Shown: piece after piece, positions 25,734-37,700 of the stretch
How positions within the stretch are numbered: the first letter of the stretch is position 1
Layout of the letters: every line of letters begins with the position of its first letter
DNA from: Laetiporus sulphureus 93-53
Taxonomy: Eukaryota; Basidiomycota; Agaricomycetes; Polyporales; Laetiporaceae
Length of the DNA: 64,000 bases
NCBI RefSeq assembly: GCF_001632365.1
Contig: NW_024468526.1
Location: 476,882-540,881 of the forward strand
Direction of reading: 5' to 3'
Made by a program: the position numbers and the translations under genes
The notes under the pieces: model-generated
The model's input: the letters and a program-made list of their open reading frames with translations, nothing else
What the model was told of the DNA's origin: nothing
Databases searched by the model: none

Positions 25734-26290
25734 GTTGTGCAGAGATTGTCGACACGCGTCAACACAGCAGAAAGAGAGGTGGCAAAGACACGAACTGGCT
25801 TGGCTTGCGAGATGGGTTTGGGCCGGACGGCGGCGAGACAATGTGTTCGTGAACTTGGGCGCTACGCCGCACAACCTTGCGAGCGCCGTAGAGCACGTGG
25901 AAAGTATGTTTGGCTCTGTGATGAATTATTAGGATTGGAAGCCAATGCCAAACAGCGTCTTGATAAGGTGACAATACAAATGTGTACAAATAGGCCACAG
26001 ATGCAGATGAGGTGCCCAGATGAAACTCAGATATGAGCTGAGCCGGCATCAATAATGTGCTGCTTATGTTTGGAAATTACTCGAGAAGCTTCCAAAATTC
26101 ATATGTTGATTGAGGTTACAGGTATATCAGACACGAGACGGACGGACTCTATGAAATATTTGTACAGTCAATGCCGAGTCCCGACGAATGTTCGTTAAAG
26201 GCAGAACAGATACTATAAGCTAGTCCGATCGGTCAGTGCATAGTTTTACAATTTGTATGAGAGGGTGCGTATTTTCACGTATGGATTCAT
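25734..26290. other. Intergenic, BUB3 promoter region
   Basis: About 560 bp between the BUB3 start and the stop of the intronless DUF6699 gene. Nothing beyond a presumed promoter and 3' UTR is visible. Confidence 0.5.
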
Positions 26291-27007
26291 TCACAGTCGA
26301 TCATCATCTTCAGTGGACTTGATGAACGCTGCCAGATGCTTCCGGAACATTTGTGCCGGTAAGCAGTCCAACGCGAGACGGAAAACCCTAACATTTTCGT
26401 TCACCGCATATTGGTCCCGTACAACCTGCTGCTGGAAGACATCGAGTAGTATCAGGCCGTTGAAGCCCTGGATGCCTCTGAGCAAATCGATCCGCCTGAT
26501 GTGTCCAATCTTCTGCGCCCCCATCCGGCATTCGCAGGCTTCCCATATTTCTGAGCGTACGGAATCGCTGACGTCCGCCCCACCTAAAACATCATCCTGT
26601 ACTGGCATTTGCAAGTTCTTGTAAATAGCCTCCAGAACAATCCCAATTGTGACGGCCCAACCAGGTGGAGCCACGACCTCAATAGCCCAAGGATATCTCG
26701 GAGTAGCAATCTCGAGAACCAGTCGATTTAAACGCGGTTCCGTCGCGGGTTCCAACAGGACGGCGAGTGGCAATCGGTCCCCAGTGGGAAAGCGAGCGTA
26801 TAACCAGGGGTTTTGTCCAGCGTCCCAGGAAATACCGGCCACGACGGGTCCCACATCGGCGACGAGTCTTGGGTTGATCTCTAGTGGGGTATTTGACGGT
26901 GTATAGAGCTTTGAAACTCGTGGATGAATTGCATCGATGAGGGAAGTATCAAGATGAGGGCCTGCCTGCGACTGAGATCCGAGTGAATTAAGCATTGAGA
27001 TGGACAT
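26291..27007 (-). CDS. DUF6699 domain protein, short intronless form
   Basis: Function unknown. Single exon of 238 residues. A short N-terminal tail (MSISMLNSLGSQ) is followed by the DUF6699 pattern: ALIDAIHP-like opening (LIDAIHPRVSKLY), LEINPRLVADV, ISWDAGQNPWLYARF, then LVLEIATPRYPWAIEVVAP and a helical stretch IGIVLEAIYKNLQMPV. The C-terminal third is charged and helical. Compared with the gene at 9775-11132 it lacks the long disordered N-terminus and all introns, which fits either an independent family branch or a retroposed copy. The next ATG (MLNS, four codons on) is an alternative start. The family call is from recognised pattern only. Confidence 0.8.
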   Translation of the reverse strand: MSISMLNSLGSQSQAGPHLDTSLIDAIHPRVSKLYTPSNTPLEINPRLVADVGPVVAGISWDAGQNPWLYARFPTGDRLPLAVLLEPATEPRLNRLVLEIATPRYPWAIEVVAPPGWAVTIGIVLEAIYKNLQMPVQDDVLGGADVSDSVRSEIWEACECRMGAQKIGHIRRIDLLRGIQGFNGLILLDVFQQQVVRDQYAVNENVRVFRLALDCLPAQMFRKHLAAFIKSTEDDDRL

Positions 27008-28288
27008 GTTGGGGATGTTGTGTTGCTGGAAAGCTTGAGATGCCGCTTGCGTTAGTAGTAGCTGGTTTTATAGGCGCTGCCACAGACATGTGGCTCGCAA
27101 TTTCCTTCACAACAAAGAGGTGTGGCCCGCAAGGCCACAACAGACACATGTTCGTCCGGTATGACGACAATCACGATCTGGGGTACTTGAGTGGCCCTGG
27201 AGTGGGCTAATCGTATTCCCGACATACCTTAAGTTGCTGTCAGGACGTCAATGGAAATGACGGGATGCCGCGTGGTGACGTTATATCCGGAGATTGTGGC
27301 TGCTGAGCGGCCACCGAGGCAATCATGCTCTGGTCTCCCGTACGGCTACATACTATTGCAGCGACAACAGCATTGGCTATGGAGGCAAGACGAAATAGCT
27401 TTAGGCAGGCTACTGCATTGGCACCTTGAACCAGATATTGGTTCAATTCGACTTCGGATTAAAAAGGGCAGCGAGTGAGACGCAAGTTGACTCACGCAAA
27501 GACATTCCCTCTTCACTCGTGGCCCCCTCGTGTTACCGCGCAGTGCGCGTTTTGTCTTGGCCAAAGCATCGCCGGTGGTCGTATCTCACTTATGGCAGGA
27601 TTGCGGCGGACTCGTCTCGTAGCATTCGTGTCCAAATCGGCCCAGTTTGCATGGCGAAACATATCCTCCTCATGCCCAAAACCTTCGAGAAGATTGAATG
27701 GAAGGCCAATAAGTTGCATGAAGAATGTGCCTCACATGGGATTCGCGACCTCTCCTGCGGGCCATGTTCCTCGTGGACCTGGTCTCCGCAAAACTCCACG
27801 AATCTATTAGTTGCAACTATCTCCACCACGATGCGTCAATATATCACAACGTGTTCGTCTGATGGCACGCGTAGAAGAGACATCTGAAAGAGATCGCCCG
27901 GCGGTTAAGCACTCAAGACGCGTCATGTCACGGAGCGATATGCGTCGGTGGCACACGGCCACAGAGTGGTGGATCAGAAATCGTCTCTATTCCCCGCAGC
28001 AGAAAGCGGCCTCTTATCGCACAACGCCCAGTTGTAACAACAAGGGATCTGAAGCAGCGATTTCCAGATGCAATGTATGCTTATATGAGAACTTGGGGAA
28101 CTCTGGAAGGTCATGCCTGTTCGGATCGATACGAGTCACTTACAACGCAGACTATTCCAGAGCTGGCTGAAGGCTGAAGAGGACGTTTGATGTGGCAATT
28201 GGGTCATGCTGTTTGTGAGAATCAAGCCGATCGTTACAAGACTACCTCAACTTCTCAAGCAATGGCGCAAGCTATATCGACTAAATGG
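27008..28288. other. Intergenic stretch, nothing recognised
   Basis: About 1.3 kb between the short DUF6699 gene and the last F-box exon. Open frames near 27426-27887 (+) and 27513-27829 (-) lack known motifs and overlap one another, so no gene is called. Confidence 0.45.
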
Positions 28289-30161
28289 TCAGAAGATGAA
28301 CACATCGATATCATTACTAGGGTACATGAAAAATCCCGACTGCGTTCATCCAGTCAAATCACTGACCGCTCATTCAAACTAGTTGTGTGCTCACCTTGGT
28401 CCCCACAATCCGTTCGTCATCGATCATAAACCCGGAATGCCTGCCCTGCACCCGCCGCGTCGTTGTCGAAAAGGGTAAGCTCGTCACAACGTCATGTTGA
28501 AAGATATCACCTGCCCGAGCCGTACTTGATCCTTCGTCAAGATCGTAAACCAGATCGTTGTCTGGTGTATCCTGCACCGCGGCTGGATCGTTCACGCGTC
28601 TTGAGTGCACGTTGAAGTCAAGCACTTGCATAAGCTGGCCAGACGCTTGGCGTGTGGGCGGGAGGATTATCCGTGCACCGTGGACATATCTGTGCATACA
28701 CGCATTCATCTGCATGATCTAGCGACGTAAATCATCATGACCACCCACCTGAGCAGCTGATAGCTACCTGTCCTACGAATAATCCGGGTATTCGTCGGCC
28801 CCCACTCCTTCCATGTCAGCTCCACTTTCGAGTGCAGCTTCACGCCATCTCGAGGCACAAACGACAGCAAGAACCGATTATGCACGATCATATGATATGA
28901 CCGCTCGGCGAGGTAGTCCATCGACATCATGTGCACATACGAGTCGCGCGAAACGTGGAATGGCTTCCCCGGGATGGGATTGCACACGAATGGCCCCGTA
29001 TGCGTCGTGAAGAACATGAGCATGCTGTCCTCGGCGAGCGGAGGGAGCTGCAGCGTCGCGACGTGCGCCGGTGGTGCAGGCTCGTGTTCAGGCGGTTCCG
29101 CGTGGTCCTCGAAGGTGTACACCTCCACCGTGCCGGGATCCATGGTTGTGGTCAGGACATATGCGCGGCTAGATAGGAAGGCGAAGTCACAGACGGACTC
29201 CGGAAACTCATTTCCGACTCGATGCTGCTGGTGTGTAAGACGAAGATGGAAAGGGAGAATGGGACTGTGAAGGACGTACAACGAGCACTCTAGCTGAGCG
29301 CCAGTGCCAGATGACGAGCCCTCGTTCTTCGGACAGGGAGAACACCCCGATCACATCGTCGACGATCTGGATGACCGCGTGTCCTGGCAGAAATGGAGGT
29401 AACAGCACCCTAAGCACCTTCCTCGCCACACCCGGATATGGCTCGTTAGTGCTCAATTTCCGTAATGCCACCTGCGCCAACAGTCGCCCGTTCGCGCTGC
29501 TAACTTTATGATCAGAACAATGTCGCTCCAGAAGACAGTCAAGACTATTCACGGGTCAGGCACAGCGAAGAACGCCACCAGGTCCTGCGAAGGGTCCAGC
29601 GCAAAGTCCCGCATCGACACACCTACATCGTCCCTCTCAACTTTCCGCATGGCCTGCATCCGCGATGGTAACCAAGTCGCCGAGAACACGTGCGAGCCGT
29701 TCGTCTCCCCGAATGGCGCCCCTTTTGCGTACACGCCCCCCACAAGCTCGTATGCATGTGAGAGCCTTGGAGAGGGCACAGTCACTCGCTCCACCCAATC
29801 AAGCTTGCGCCACCGCCGTCTCCGGTCAAGCAGGAGCTCAAGGCGTTCTTTCGTTGACATCTGGCTTGGAAGGCCATCCTCCAGTCCGTCGACATCCAGC
29901 TCGATCTTGTACTGAATTTCTACCGAGACTTGAATGATCGTCCGAAGCGCTTTGCACGCCTAGAATATAGTCAGAAACGATGAGTAGCAGGCGATGAAAG
30001 ACAAGACTGCTCACTAAACTGCAACGCAAGATTTCCCGACAAGAGAGACGTTGCAGTATTTGAATGGTGATTTCGACGGGTAGAACATCCAACAGCGAGT
30101 GAGAGGGAATTAAAGTGTCGTCTGCGTAGTTGTAGCTCTCCTTGGGAGAGCTTGCAAGCAT
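28289..30161 (-). CDS. F-box protein, basidiomycete type
   Basis: Probable substrate adaptor of an SCF ubiquitin ligase. Six exons (30161-30015, 29959-29553, 29499-29280, 29227-28749, 28689-28395, 28339-28289) give 532 residues. The F-box is at about 24-62: LLDVLPVEITIQILQRLSCR, split by intron 1, then ACKALRTIIQ. A large C-terminal region of the sort common in Agaricomycetes follows, with YKIELDVDGLEDG, WVERVTVP, MRDFALDPSQDLVAFF, ALRKLSTNEPYPG, VIGVFSLSEERGLVIWHW and FVCNPIPGKPFHVSRDSYVH. The last exon adds SGFFMYPSNDIDVFIF. It was chosen because a GTGAGC donor sits right after GTK and the tail fits the family ending. Without it the protein would stop at 28374. Starts at 30230 and 30212 are also possible. 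A decayed relative lies at 56.9-58.05 kb. Confidence 0.86.
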
Positions 30162-30948
30162 GATGGATGTTGCGGAGTAAAGGATTGTGTCGGCGCTTAG
30201 GTCGAGCCTCATGATCATTTTCACGCGCACGCGTTATCGACTCGACGCGTCGGTGGCGCATCCTACTACATACACACTAGTGCCACAGGCTGGACAGAGG
30301 CATCAATGCATCTCGCAAAGTAAAATGCATAAGCTCTTCGCTCAATCATTAATCAAGGCTCGCAGTTTGACACGCATCGCTTGAAGCTTTACAACGAATC
30401 GAAATACATGCTCCCAAAAAATTGAGTGTAGTAATACAGCGGAACGTTGAACCTGGCAACTTCTTGCTCCCGCCGGAACGTGTTGAACGATGCTCATGTA
30501 TGCGTCGGATGGCAAGGACAGGTGCTGTCCCATCCGGAGTTGACAAATACACCAGACATATGAAATACCTGGTACGACAGAAAGCCTGAATTGCATGTCA
30601 CGAGTGTACTAAGAGACTGAGGAAGACCGGGCAAGAAGCACCATGACTTCAGAGACTTGCCGCCGAGCCCAAATACAAGCTGCCGCAGACCTGTACATGA
30701 AGCCCTGTTGATGCGCATGAGGCAACGGTTGACAAGCACGTGCATCACATTATCAGATCTACTCTACCGGTATAGCATGCAGCGGTATGTATAGTAAGCA
30801 ACGACCCAATCCGACCCTATCCTATCCTATCCCAGGCGTAAACATGCGAATATAGCAAATAGTCCCATCGCCAGCACAGAGTCAAGCACACAAACCAAAA
30901 CGTACGTTATAATACAAGCCGATTAACCAGGCGGTAATGCAGAGACAC
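30162..30948. other. Intergenic, F-box promoter and MFS 3' flank
   Basis: About 790 bp. It contains the presumed F-box promoter and, near 30818-30833, three tandem CCTAT units. No gene is recognised. Confidence 0.5.
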
Positions 30949-33131
30949 TTAGGCCTTCTCATCTGCGGAGTGCTCCTGGTCTGCGGAGGCGCCGTCGGAG
31001 CGCTTGAGAGTTGAGTCGACGTCGCGATCGTCGAGGCGAACTTCATTTGTACGCGGTGCCACCTCCTCCAGCACGCGCTGGCTGATATCCTCGCCGTCGA
31101 ATAGCGCCGCGGTCTCCTCGAGCGTGAGGCCCTTGGTTTCCACGATCATGAAGTACAGGAAGACGAATTCGAACGCGAGCCAGCAGCAATACACGATCTG
31201 GCGGGTACGGTCGATATCTCAAGAAGAGAAAGGCATAGGGAAAGGGTATGACGTACGTAGTACTTCCAGGCGAGCTTGTCGAGAGCGATAGGGTTCACGT
31301 ACTGGTTGAAGATTAGTGCAAGCGAGATGACAAAGTTAAAGACGTTGAAGCCCTTCGCGCGCAAGGAGTACGGCAGGATCTCCACCGTATATGACACAAT
31401 CAGCGGCGTAAATGCCAGGCTAGCCTCACGGGATCAGTACCACACGGCGCCCCGCTCAATCCTAACACATAACTCACTCGTAAGCCGCATAGAACAAGAA
31501 GATGAACGCGATGACCGCATGCGCGGCCGCCGGGTTCCCGTGCAGCGCGAACTGTGCCGAGCATACCGTCTGCATCGAGAAGAACACGACCATGCCCCCG
31601 GCGGATGTCAGGAACAGCGTCCGTCGGCCGGCACGATCCACAAGCAGCGAAGCCAGCACCGCCCAGAATAGATTCCAGATGGCGAGGATGCTGGCAAATG
31701 ATTCAGCATGAAATGAAAGAAGCGTTGGGGGGATGAGTGAGCGTACCCCGTGATGAGCAGCTGGATGGTGCTGTCAGTGATGCCGATTGTGTCGAAGACT
31801 TTGTTCAGGTAGAATGAAACGAGCCCGTTGCCGGACCACTGCGAGAACCATGCGATGGCGATGATGATGATCAGTCGCTTGCGGTTGCCGGGCGTGGCGA
31901 AGAGCGACAGCCAACCTGCGTTCTTGGAGGCTGCAGCAAGTTTGCTACTCAGACACGATTGAGATGCGAAGTCGAGGACACGTACTTTCCCTGTCGAGAG
32001 AGATGGCCGCCTTGATCTCCTCGAACTCGTACAGCACGAGCGGATCGTGTTCGTTGCCATCCGCGTGGTAATATGCGAGCGTCTTCAGTGCCTGCTGCTC
32101 CTTGCCCTTTGAGATCAACCAACGGGGGCTCTCTGGGGCGAGCAAGACAAGGCAGAACTGAAAGGCCGAAGGCAGACCCTGCAATAGAGACGGTATCCTC
32201 CATGACCAGGTGTTATGGATGTTCGAAGTGCCGAACGTGGTCCAGGAAGCTCTGAGCAATGCACGGCATGTGAATTGCGAATTCGAGGAATACTGTTGCA
32301 AGAGCTACTCACATGATGTTTCCGGTATACCATAAGGCGTTGTACAGGGATGTGAGCGGCGCACGATAGGTAGGGTAGGATATTTCGGTGACGAGCATAG
32401 GAGCAGAATTTGCTGCATTCATGTCATCATGTAAGCGGAGTTGAAGAGATCCACAGCACCACGGACGTACCAGCAAACGTGAGGCCGAATCCGATGCAAA
32501 ACCTGTTTGAAGCATGAGCAGATCCGTTAGGTATCTTGTAGCATCACGTACCTTGCTCCGATGAACATCCCGAGATTATGGGAAGCCGACTGCACGGCGA
32601 CACCGACAAGCATTATCGTCGCGCCAAACCAAATCGTCGGTCTACGTCCAATGCCATCTGAGAGATATGGAGCGAACGGATAGCCCGCCAAGGAACCTAT
32701 ATTCTAAAGGCTCGCGTTAATGTCAGTCATCCTGGACCATATCCTAAACATCTGATCTACCTGGATAGCGTTGAGCAAACCCAGCTTTCCGCCTTGCGGA
32801 GTCCCAAAATAATCCTCCCATTGGCTCAGCGACTGAAAGCTGTTCATTAAACTGTTGTCAAATCCGTTCGTGGAGGACGTGATAAGGCTAGCACATCCGG
32901 ATAAGGTCAGCGTGAATATGTACACGAGAAGCACCGATGAGCGCACAAGAGCAGTATCCATAGGTGGAGAAATATGAGGCTTCGAGTTCAATGAGGCAGT
33001 TTAGTGCTAGCGACTGCGCACATCAAGAGATCGCAAGCGTACCGCCGGTTGTTGTACCACTTCCTGTTTGGGTCCAGTAGATGCTCAAAGTTGCCATTTC
33101 CACGCGTCGTAGCTATAGCACCACCCGCCAT
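30949..33131 (-). CDS. MFS sugar porter (lactose/hexose permease-like)
   Basis: Proton-coupled sugar uptake at the plasma membrane, 12 membrane segments, 535 residues. Eleven exons: 33131-33043, 32979-32947, 32887-32761, 32703-32552, 32502-32471, 32412-32313, 32251-31986, 31930-31747, 31690-31478, 31419-31257, 31197-30949. Landmarks are ITSSTNGFDNSLMNSFQSL after TM1, the GRRP loop (SDGIGRRPTIWFG), LVTEISYPTYRAPL, APESPRWLISKGKEQQAL at the central loop, VDRAGRRTLFLTS, YTVEILPYSLRAKG and the signature tail VETKGLTLEETAALFDGED. The C-terminus is acidic and hydrophilic. It resembles fungal lactose permease/galactoside transporters more than hexose carriers, but substrate is not decidable from sequence. 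All introns are 49-63 nt. Confidence 0.93.
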
Positions 33132-34730
33132 GTTGTCTGCAGTAACAGAGTGCGACTTAGGAGCGAAGATGTGAAAACAGCGGGCGCAAACGAGCGTGAG
33201 TAGTCTTTATAAGGAACCAGAACGAATCGGTCAAAGAACGTCCCCAGCGTACGTGTCGGCGGTAGTTGGTCACAATGGCAGGTCCAGGCGCTCCGTTCGC
33301 GGTCGCAAGGTCATTCAGCGGTGCTTCTATCGCGTAATTTCCCCGCTAAACTTCCCGACTGTCCACCCGCCTGAGGAGGTCTTGAAATCCCATTGGTTCG
33401 ATGACATGTGCAGATAAATGGAATGCGGTAGTGCCACGATCACGCCCGCACGAGCTCAGGCACTGCAACCGTCTTCTTCATCAGCATTCAAAGTGCTAAC
33501 TGGCACCACAGCATTTTGGATTAGTTGTCCCACCGGCCGCACGAATGCGGTTCGCGAAATCCGGCCGCGTATTCTGACGGGTCGACATATAGAGCAAGTG
33601 TATTTGCCATGGAGATGTAGCTAAACAAGTCGAACGCGGGTTTCAGTCGAGGGAAGGTGCGCTAGGTGGCGGAAGATGCTGAAGCGACGAACCGGGGGAC
33701 AAGTTTATCCTGCATAAAATTTCTGCCGCAGGCTCACTCCGTTCCGGGATTGATCGTGCAGTCGATCGTTTGCCACAGTATCCTCTATGTAACAAGAGCA
33801 ATGCCGTAAGATGGGTGAAGCAGTGCAAAGATACCAATACATTTACGCAGCCATTGGGAAACTGAAAAGCCGCGGGCAGGATTGTGCCAGCATGCCTGAT
33901 CCGAACTTCTTCAATGGTCGCGGCGTCAGTGCGGAGTGAACATACAATATAGATTGTGGCGCCCCGCGTTGAATAGGATCTTCATGGGATTCCGTTCTAA
34001 TCGCCGGTGAGCTCATCTCCGCCAACGTTCATATGCGGACACTTGTCACGTGCCAGGGACTTCATGTACTGCAGGGTGATCGTCTGTTCTTGCTCGTACT
34101 ATGGCAGGCGCATTTCGTATATCGGTTGATTTACCGCTTTTCGCCCCTCGATGCCACTGTATGCGACATTGCTACGTTCGATATGGCTAAAGCTTTCTTC
34201 GACACTAGACGAAACATCGTGGGTTCTGGCGTGGCCGTTCAAGGAACTACCCACATTCCTGGAATATCACTATATAGCTCCTGACCTCCCCACATAGCAA
34301 GAGGGAGCTATTTCAAGCCTGCGTATGGGAGACGAAGAATATTGCAGCGATTCTGAGGGCAAGTTTGACAACAAACAGGTTCAGGATGAATCACACGAAA
34401 TTGATCTCCGCTTCCGGACTTCGGCGCTTAGCAACACACCAACACGTCCGCACGTGAGGAATCTAACCGATAACTCTACAGTACAATTAGCAGTACTAGG
34501 AACTCGAAGGAGTGCAAATCATGGGCAGCACCGTGCCGAACTGAGACGCAGGTTCATATACCTAACAATGTTATGAGACACCTCGAACACAAGCATAGAG
34601 GCGTGCAAACAGTGCGAATAACATCAAAAGCAGATAGCATGATTCTACACATTACAGTAAAACAAGAGTATGCTATACAACCAAGAGGCGTGCCCTTCAT
34701 AATCCATCTATCATAAAAAAGCATGAATTA
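33132..34730. other. Intergenic stretch, nothing recognised
   Basis: About 1.6 kb between the MFS start codon and the ATG11 stop. The MFS promoter must lie here, as must the ATG11 3' end. Short frames only; no repeat or RNA gene seen. Confidence 0.5.
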
Positions 34731-37700
34731 TCAGTCCGGACCGTGATCAATATTTTCTAAAGCACGACTAGGACTGAAAGGGTCCGGCGTTGAGGGCGCT
34801 CGCTTCGGACCATCGACATCTTCAGACCGCTTCCTGCGACCGAACGTGACGCCCCAAGTACTAGCTAGATCTGCCAGCCTGCTACTCGCGCTAGCGCTCG
34901 ATCCGGACACTGCCCCGGTGGTGGTGAACCCCAACGGGCTTGGCACATTGGCGACTGTAGGCAAAGGAGCGGCAACACTACGCGGCGAGACGGTGTAGGA
35001 GGATGTCCGACGGCGATTCATCATGAAGTTTGACATGCCCTCGGTAGGTGAACCTTCCGGCGACGGCACGTCAGAAGATCCGCGCGAGCTTCCGCTCAAT
35101 AGTGCGCCGATATCGGCAGAAACTGAGCCGGACGTAGCCGCCTGCTCTGATATAGCAGTAGTAGCCGCCGCCTTCGGCGCTGCTGCTGCGCTACCGAATG
35201 GCATACGAGCATTGGAGAACCGTGAAGAGGTTGATCTCCTTGAGCCTCGCGAGCTTGGTCGGAGGGGGGGAGGAGCATGTGCGCCACCAGCGAGGGGCGA
35301 AGAAGGTGTTTGAGTCGGAGACGCTAGCGGCAGTGGAGACGACACCGGAGACGGAGACTTGGTCTGTGTCGTAGGATCTAGAGACATGTCTGGAGGGGAT
35401 GCCTGCGCCAAAAGGCGAGAAAGGGATGACGGGCCCGCCGTCGGCGAAGAGTCGGATCGAGTGCGCGTTAGGAACAGTCGAGATGATGGCGGTCTTGTCG
35501 CATTGAACACTTCTTCCACTTCGGGCTCTGGGGGACCTACGGGTACACCATTGGCCTCCTGAATAGGTGGACTGAAAGTAGGCGAGCTTGGCGAGCCCTT
35601 AATTTCTAATGTGACTTTCTTCGCAGGCTCGCGGCGCTTTGACGGAAAAACTGGCTGGGTCCAATCTTCAACCTCCAACATGTAATACTTTATGCCATCC
35701 CCAAGGCCGTAGGGATTCGTGCTTGGATCCTACGAAATAGTTAATCCCATTTTCATTTGTAAAATCATCTAAAAACATACGTCGCTTACCTTGTGACTTG
35801 CAACACGCTCAGTAATGGAGGTTATTCTGGCAACGATCCACTCTCGGGTTTTCAATTGCTCCGCCAACTGGCCTGTAGCCTGCAAGAAATAATGTGGGAA
35901 TGACACTACAACGATGTCGCAGAGGGAAAACCTCGGACGTCAGTACCTGGCCATCCACCCACGCGGAATGTATAACACGCACCATTGAATGCGGCCCACG
36001 GCTTCGACACAGAATTCCGGGTCGGAAGGAATAGAGCCAGGTCCCCCTTTGCGAAGTTCCTGAAGGAGATCTTACCCTTTGCCCGCTCGCGATATTCCTT
36101 GCATTGCCTCTGCCACTTCCGTATCGTCGAGCCAACCTTGTTGATCGCCTCCAAAAAGTGGTCATGATCGAACTCCCGGAGCGCTTCCAAAGCAGCCGCA
36201 GGATCGGACGGGTCGATGGGGGACGGCTCGCCAACCTGATTGAGAATACTATGCCGCCCAGGGCTGACAGCAGGCTCAGCGCCATTGCCATTGTTCGCAG
36301 CCTTGTTGGAACCCGGATGAGAGACCATGGCCTGGGCAGCACTAAGCGCCTTAACATGAGAGTCGCGGAACGCTAAGGCAACGTCCAGAATCTGCGCAAT
36401 CAGCCGGCTGCTGTTCTCCAGGCGCATCTCAAAGTCGGACTGAGACGCCCTGCCGGCACGCAGGTCGTCCCTCAATACCCGCTCTGCATGCTGTGCCTCG
36501 CGCAGCTCATGCTCGACCCGCTGCAGCTCCTCCCTGAGACCAACGGTGTCCACCAGGGCCATCTCCGCATGAGCGCGTGCGTCCTTGAGCTGCCGCTCCG
36601 TATCCTCCAACGCCGCTTTGAGCTCCGAGAACTGGTGCTCCAGCACCGCGCGATCGCCATCTGCCTCAGCGATATGATCCCGTATGACGCGGTCATGCTC
36701 AGACGCCTGTGCGCGCAGGAGCCTGTCCCTCTCCCTGCCGGCCTCTGCGAGCGCACGCTTGACCTCCTCGCCCTCCATGCGTGCATCCCGGATCTGCGTC
36801 TCTAAGTCTTCCCCGCGTCGACGGGCTTCCTCTAGTCGAGCCAACGTAGACGCCTGTTCCTCCAGCAAAGCCTCCACCTTGCCAGCATTGCGTTTCTCAA
36901 GCGCCTTGACAAGTTTGAACTCTGCTCGGACCTGGGCGAGCTCCTGCCGCAGCACCTCCGCGGCCCTCGTTTGCTCCGTGGCCTCCGCTAATGCACGGGC
37001 AAGCGAGCTGCGATGTCCACCGGCGTCCGACGACAGCTCGGTGTTGCGTTCTTCGAGAATCCGCCTAGAGGTAGCCTCGCTCTCCAGCTGAGCCCTGGCT
37101 GAATGCAGGTCCCGCTCGAGCTGGCCACGTGCGGCCGTCTCACTTAGTAGAGTGCCTTTGAGCTGAGCAATCTCAGACTGCAGAGCTTCCCGCTCCGTCT
37201 GGAACGCAGTCTCTTGCTCGCTCTGAGTCTGCCGTAGTTCCTCCACTTGAAGTTCCAGCTCGAGGTCGCCCGCTGACGCTGTGATTGAAGTAAGCATCGT
37301 CGACGTCAGCATCGACGTATGATTGTGTATGCACTCACAACGACGCCGACTGCTCCATAGTTTGGAGGATGAGAGTACTATCGGTGATATTAGTGACGAG
37401 CCCCTACAGCAGTAGCTGACCCACTTACATGTACGCTCCGCTATCCTGTCAAATCCAGGTTCAAGGCTATCCATCTTGATGATGAGTCTCTCCAAGCCAG
37501 CACGAGCCTCCTTCACCGAAGCGATCGCAGCCTGGTCTTGGAGCGTCTCCGCAAAACACTCTAAATCGTCCAACACCTTCAGTAGCCCTGCATGTCGACG
37601 ATGTCAGTCACGCAGCCATTGAACATCTTGTCAATGCAGATGAACATAACAACGAACCGTCGATGTCAGGCCGCTCAAGTGAGTATGGCGAATCAACCGA

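Noticed and set aside
28374..28394. Short ending of the F-box protein at VSTQLV
   Set aside because: A GTGAGC donor begins exactly after GTK, and a downstream exon gives an in-frame tail of the family type, so the stop at 28374 is taken to be intronic.
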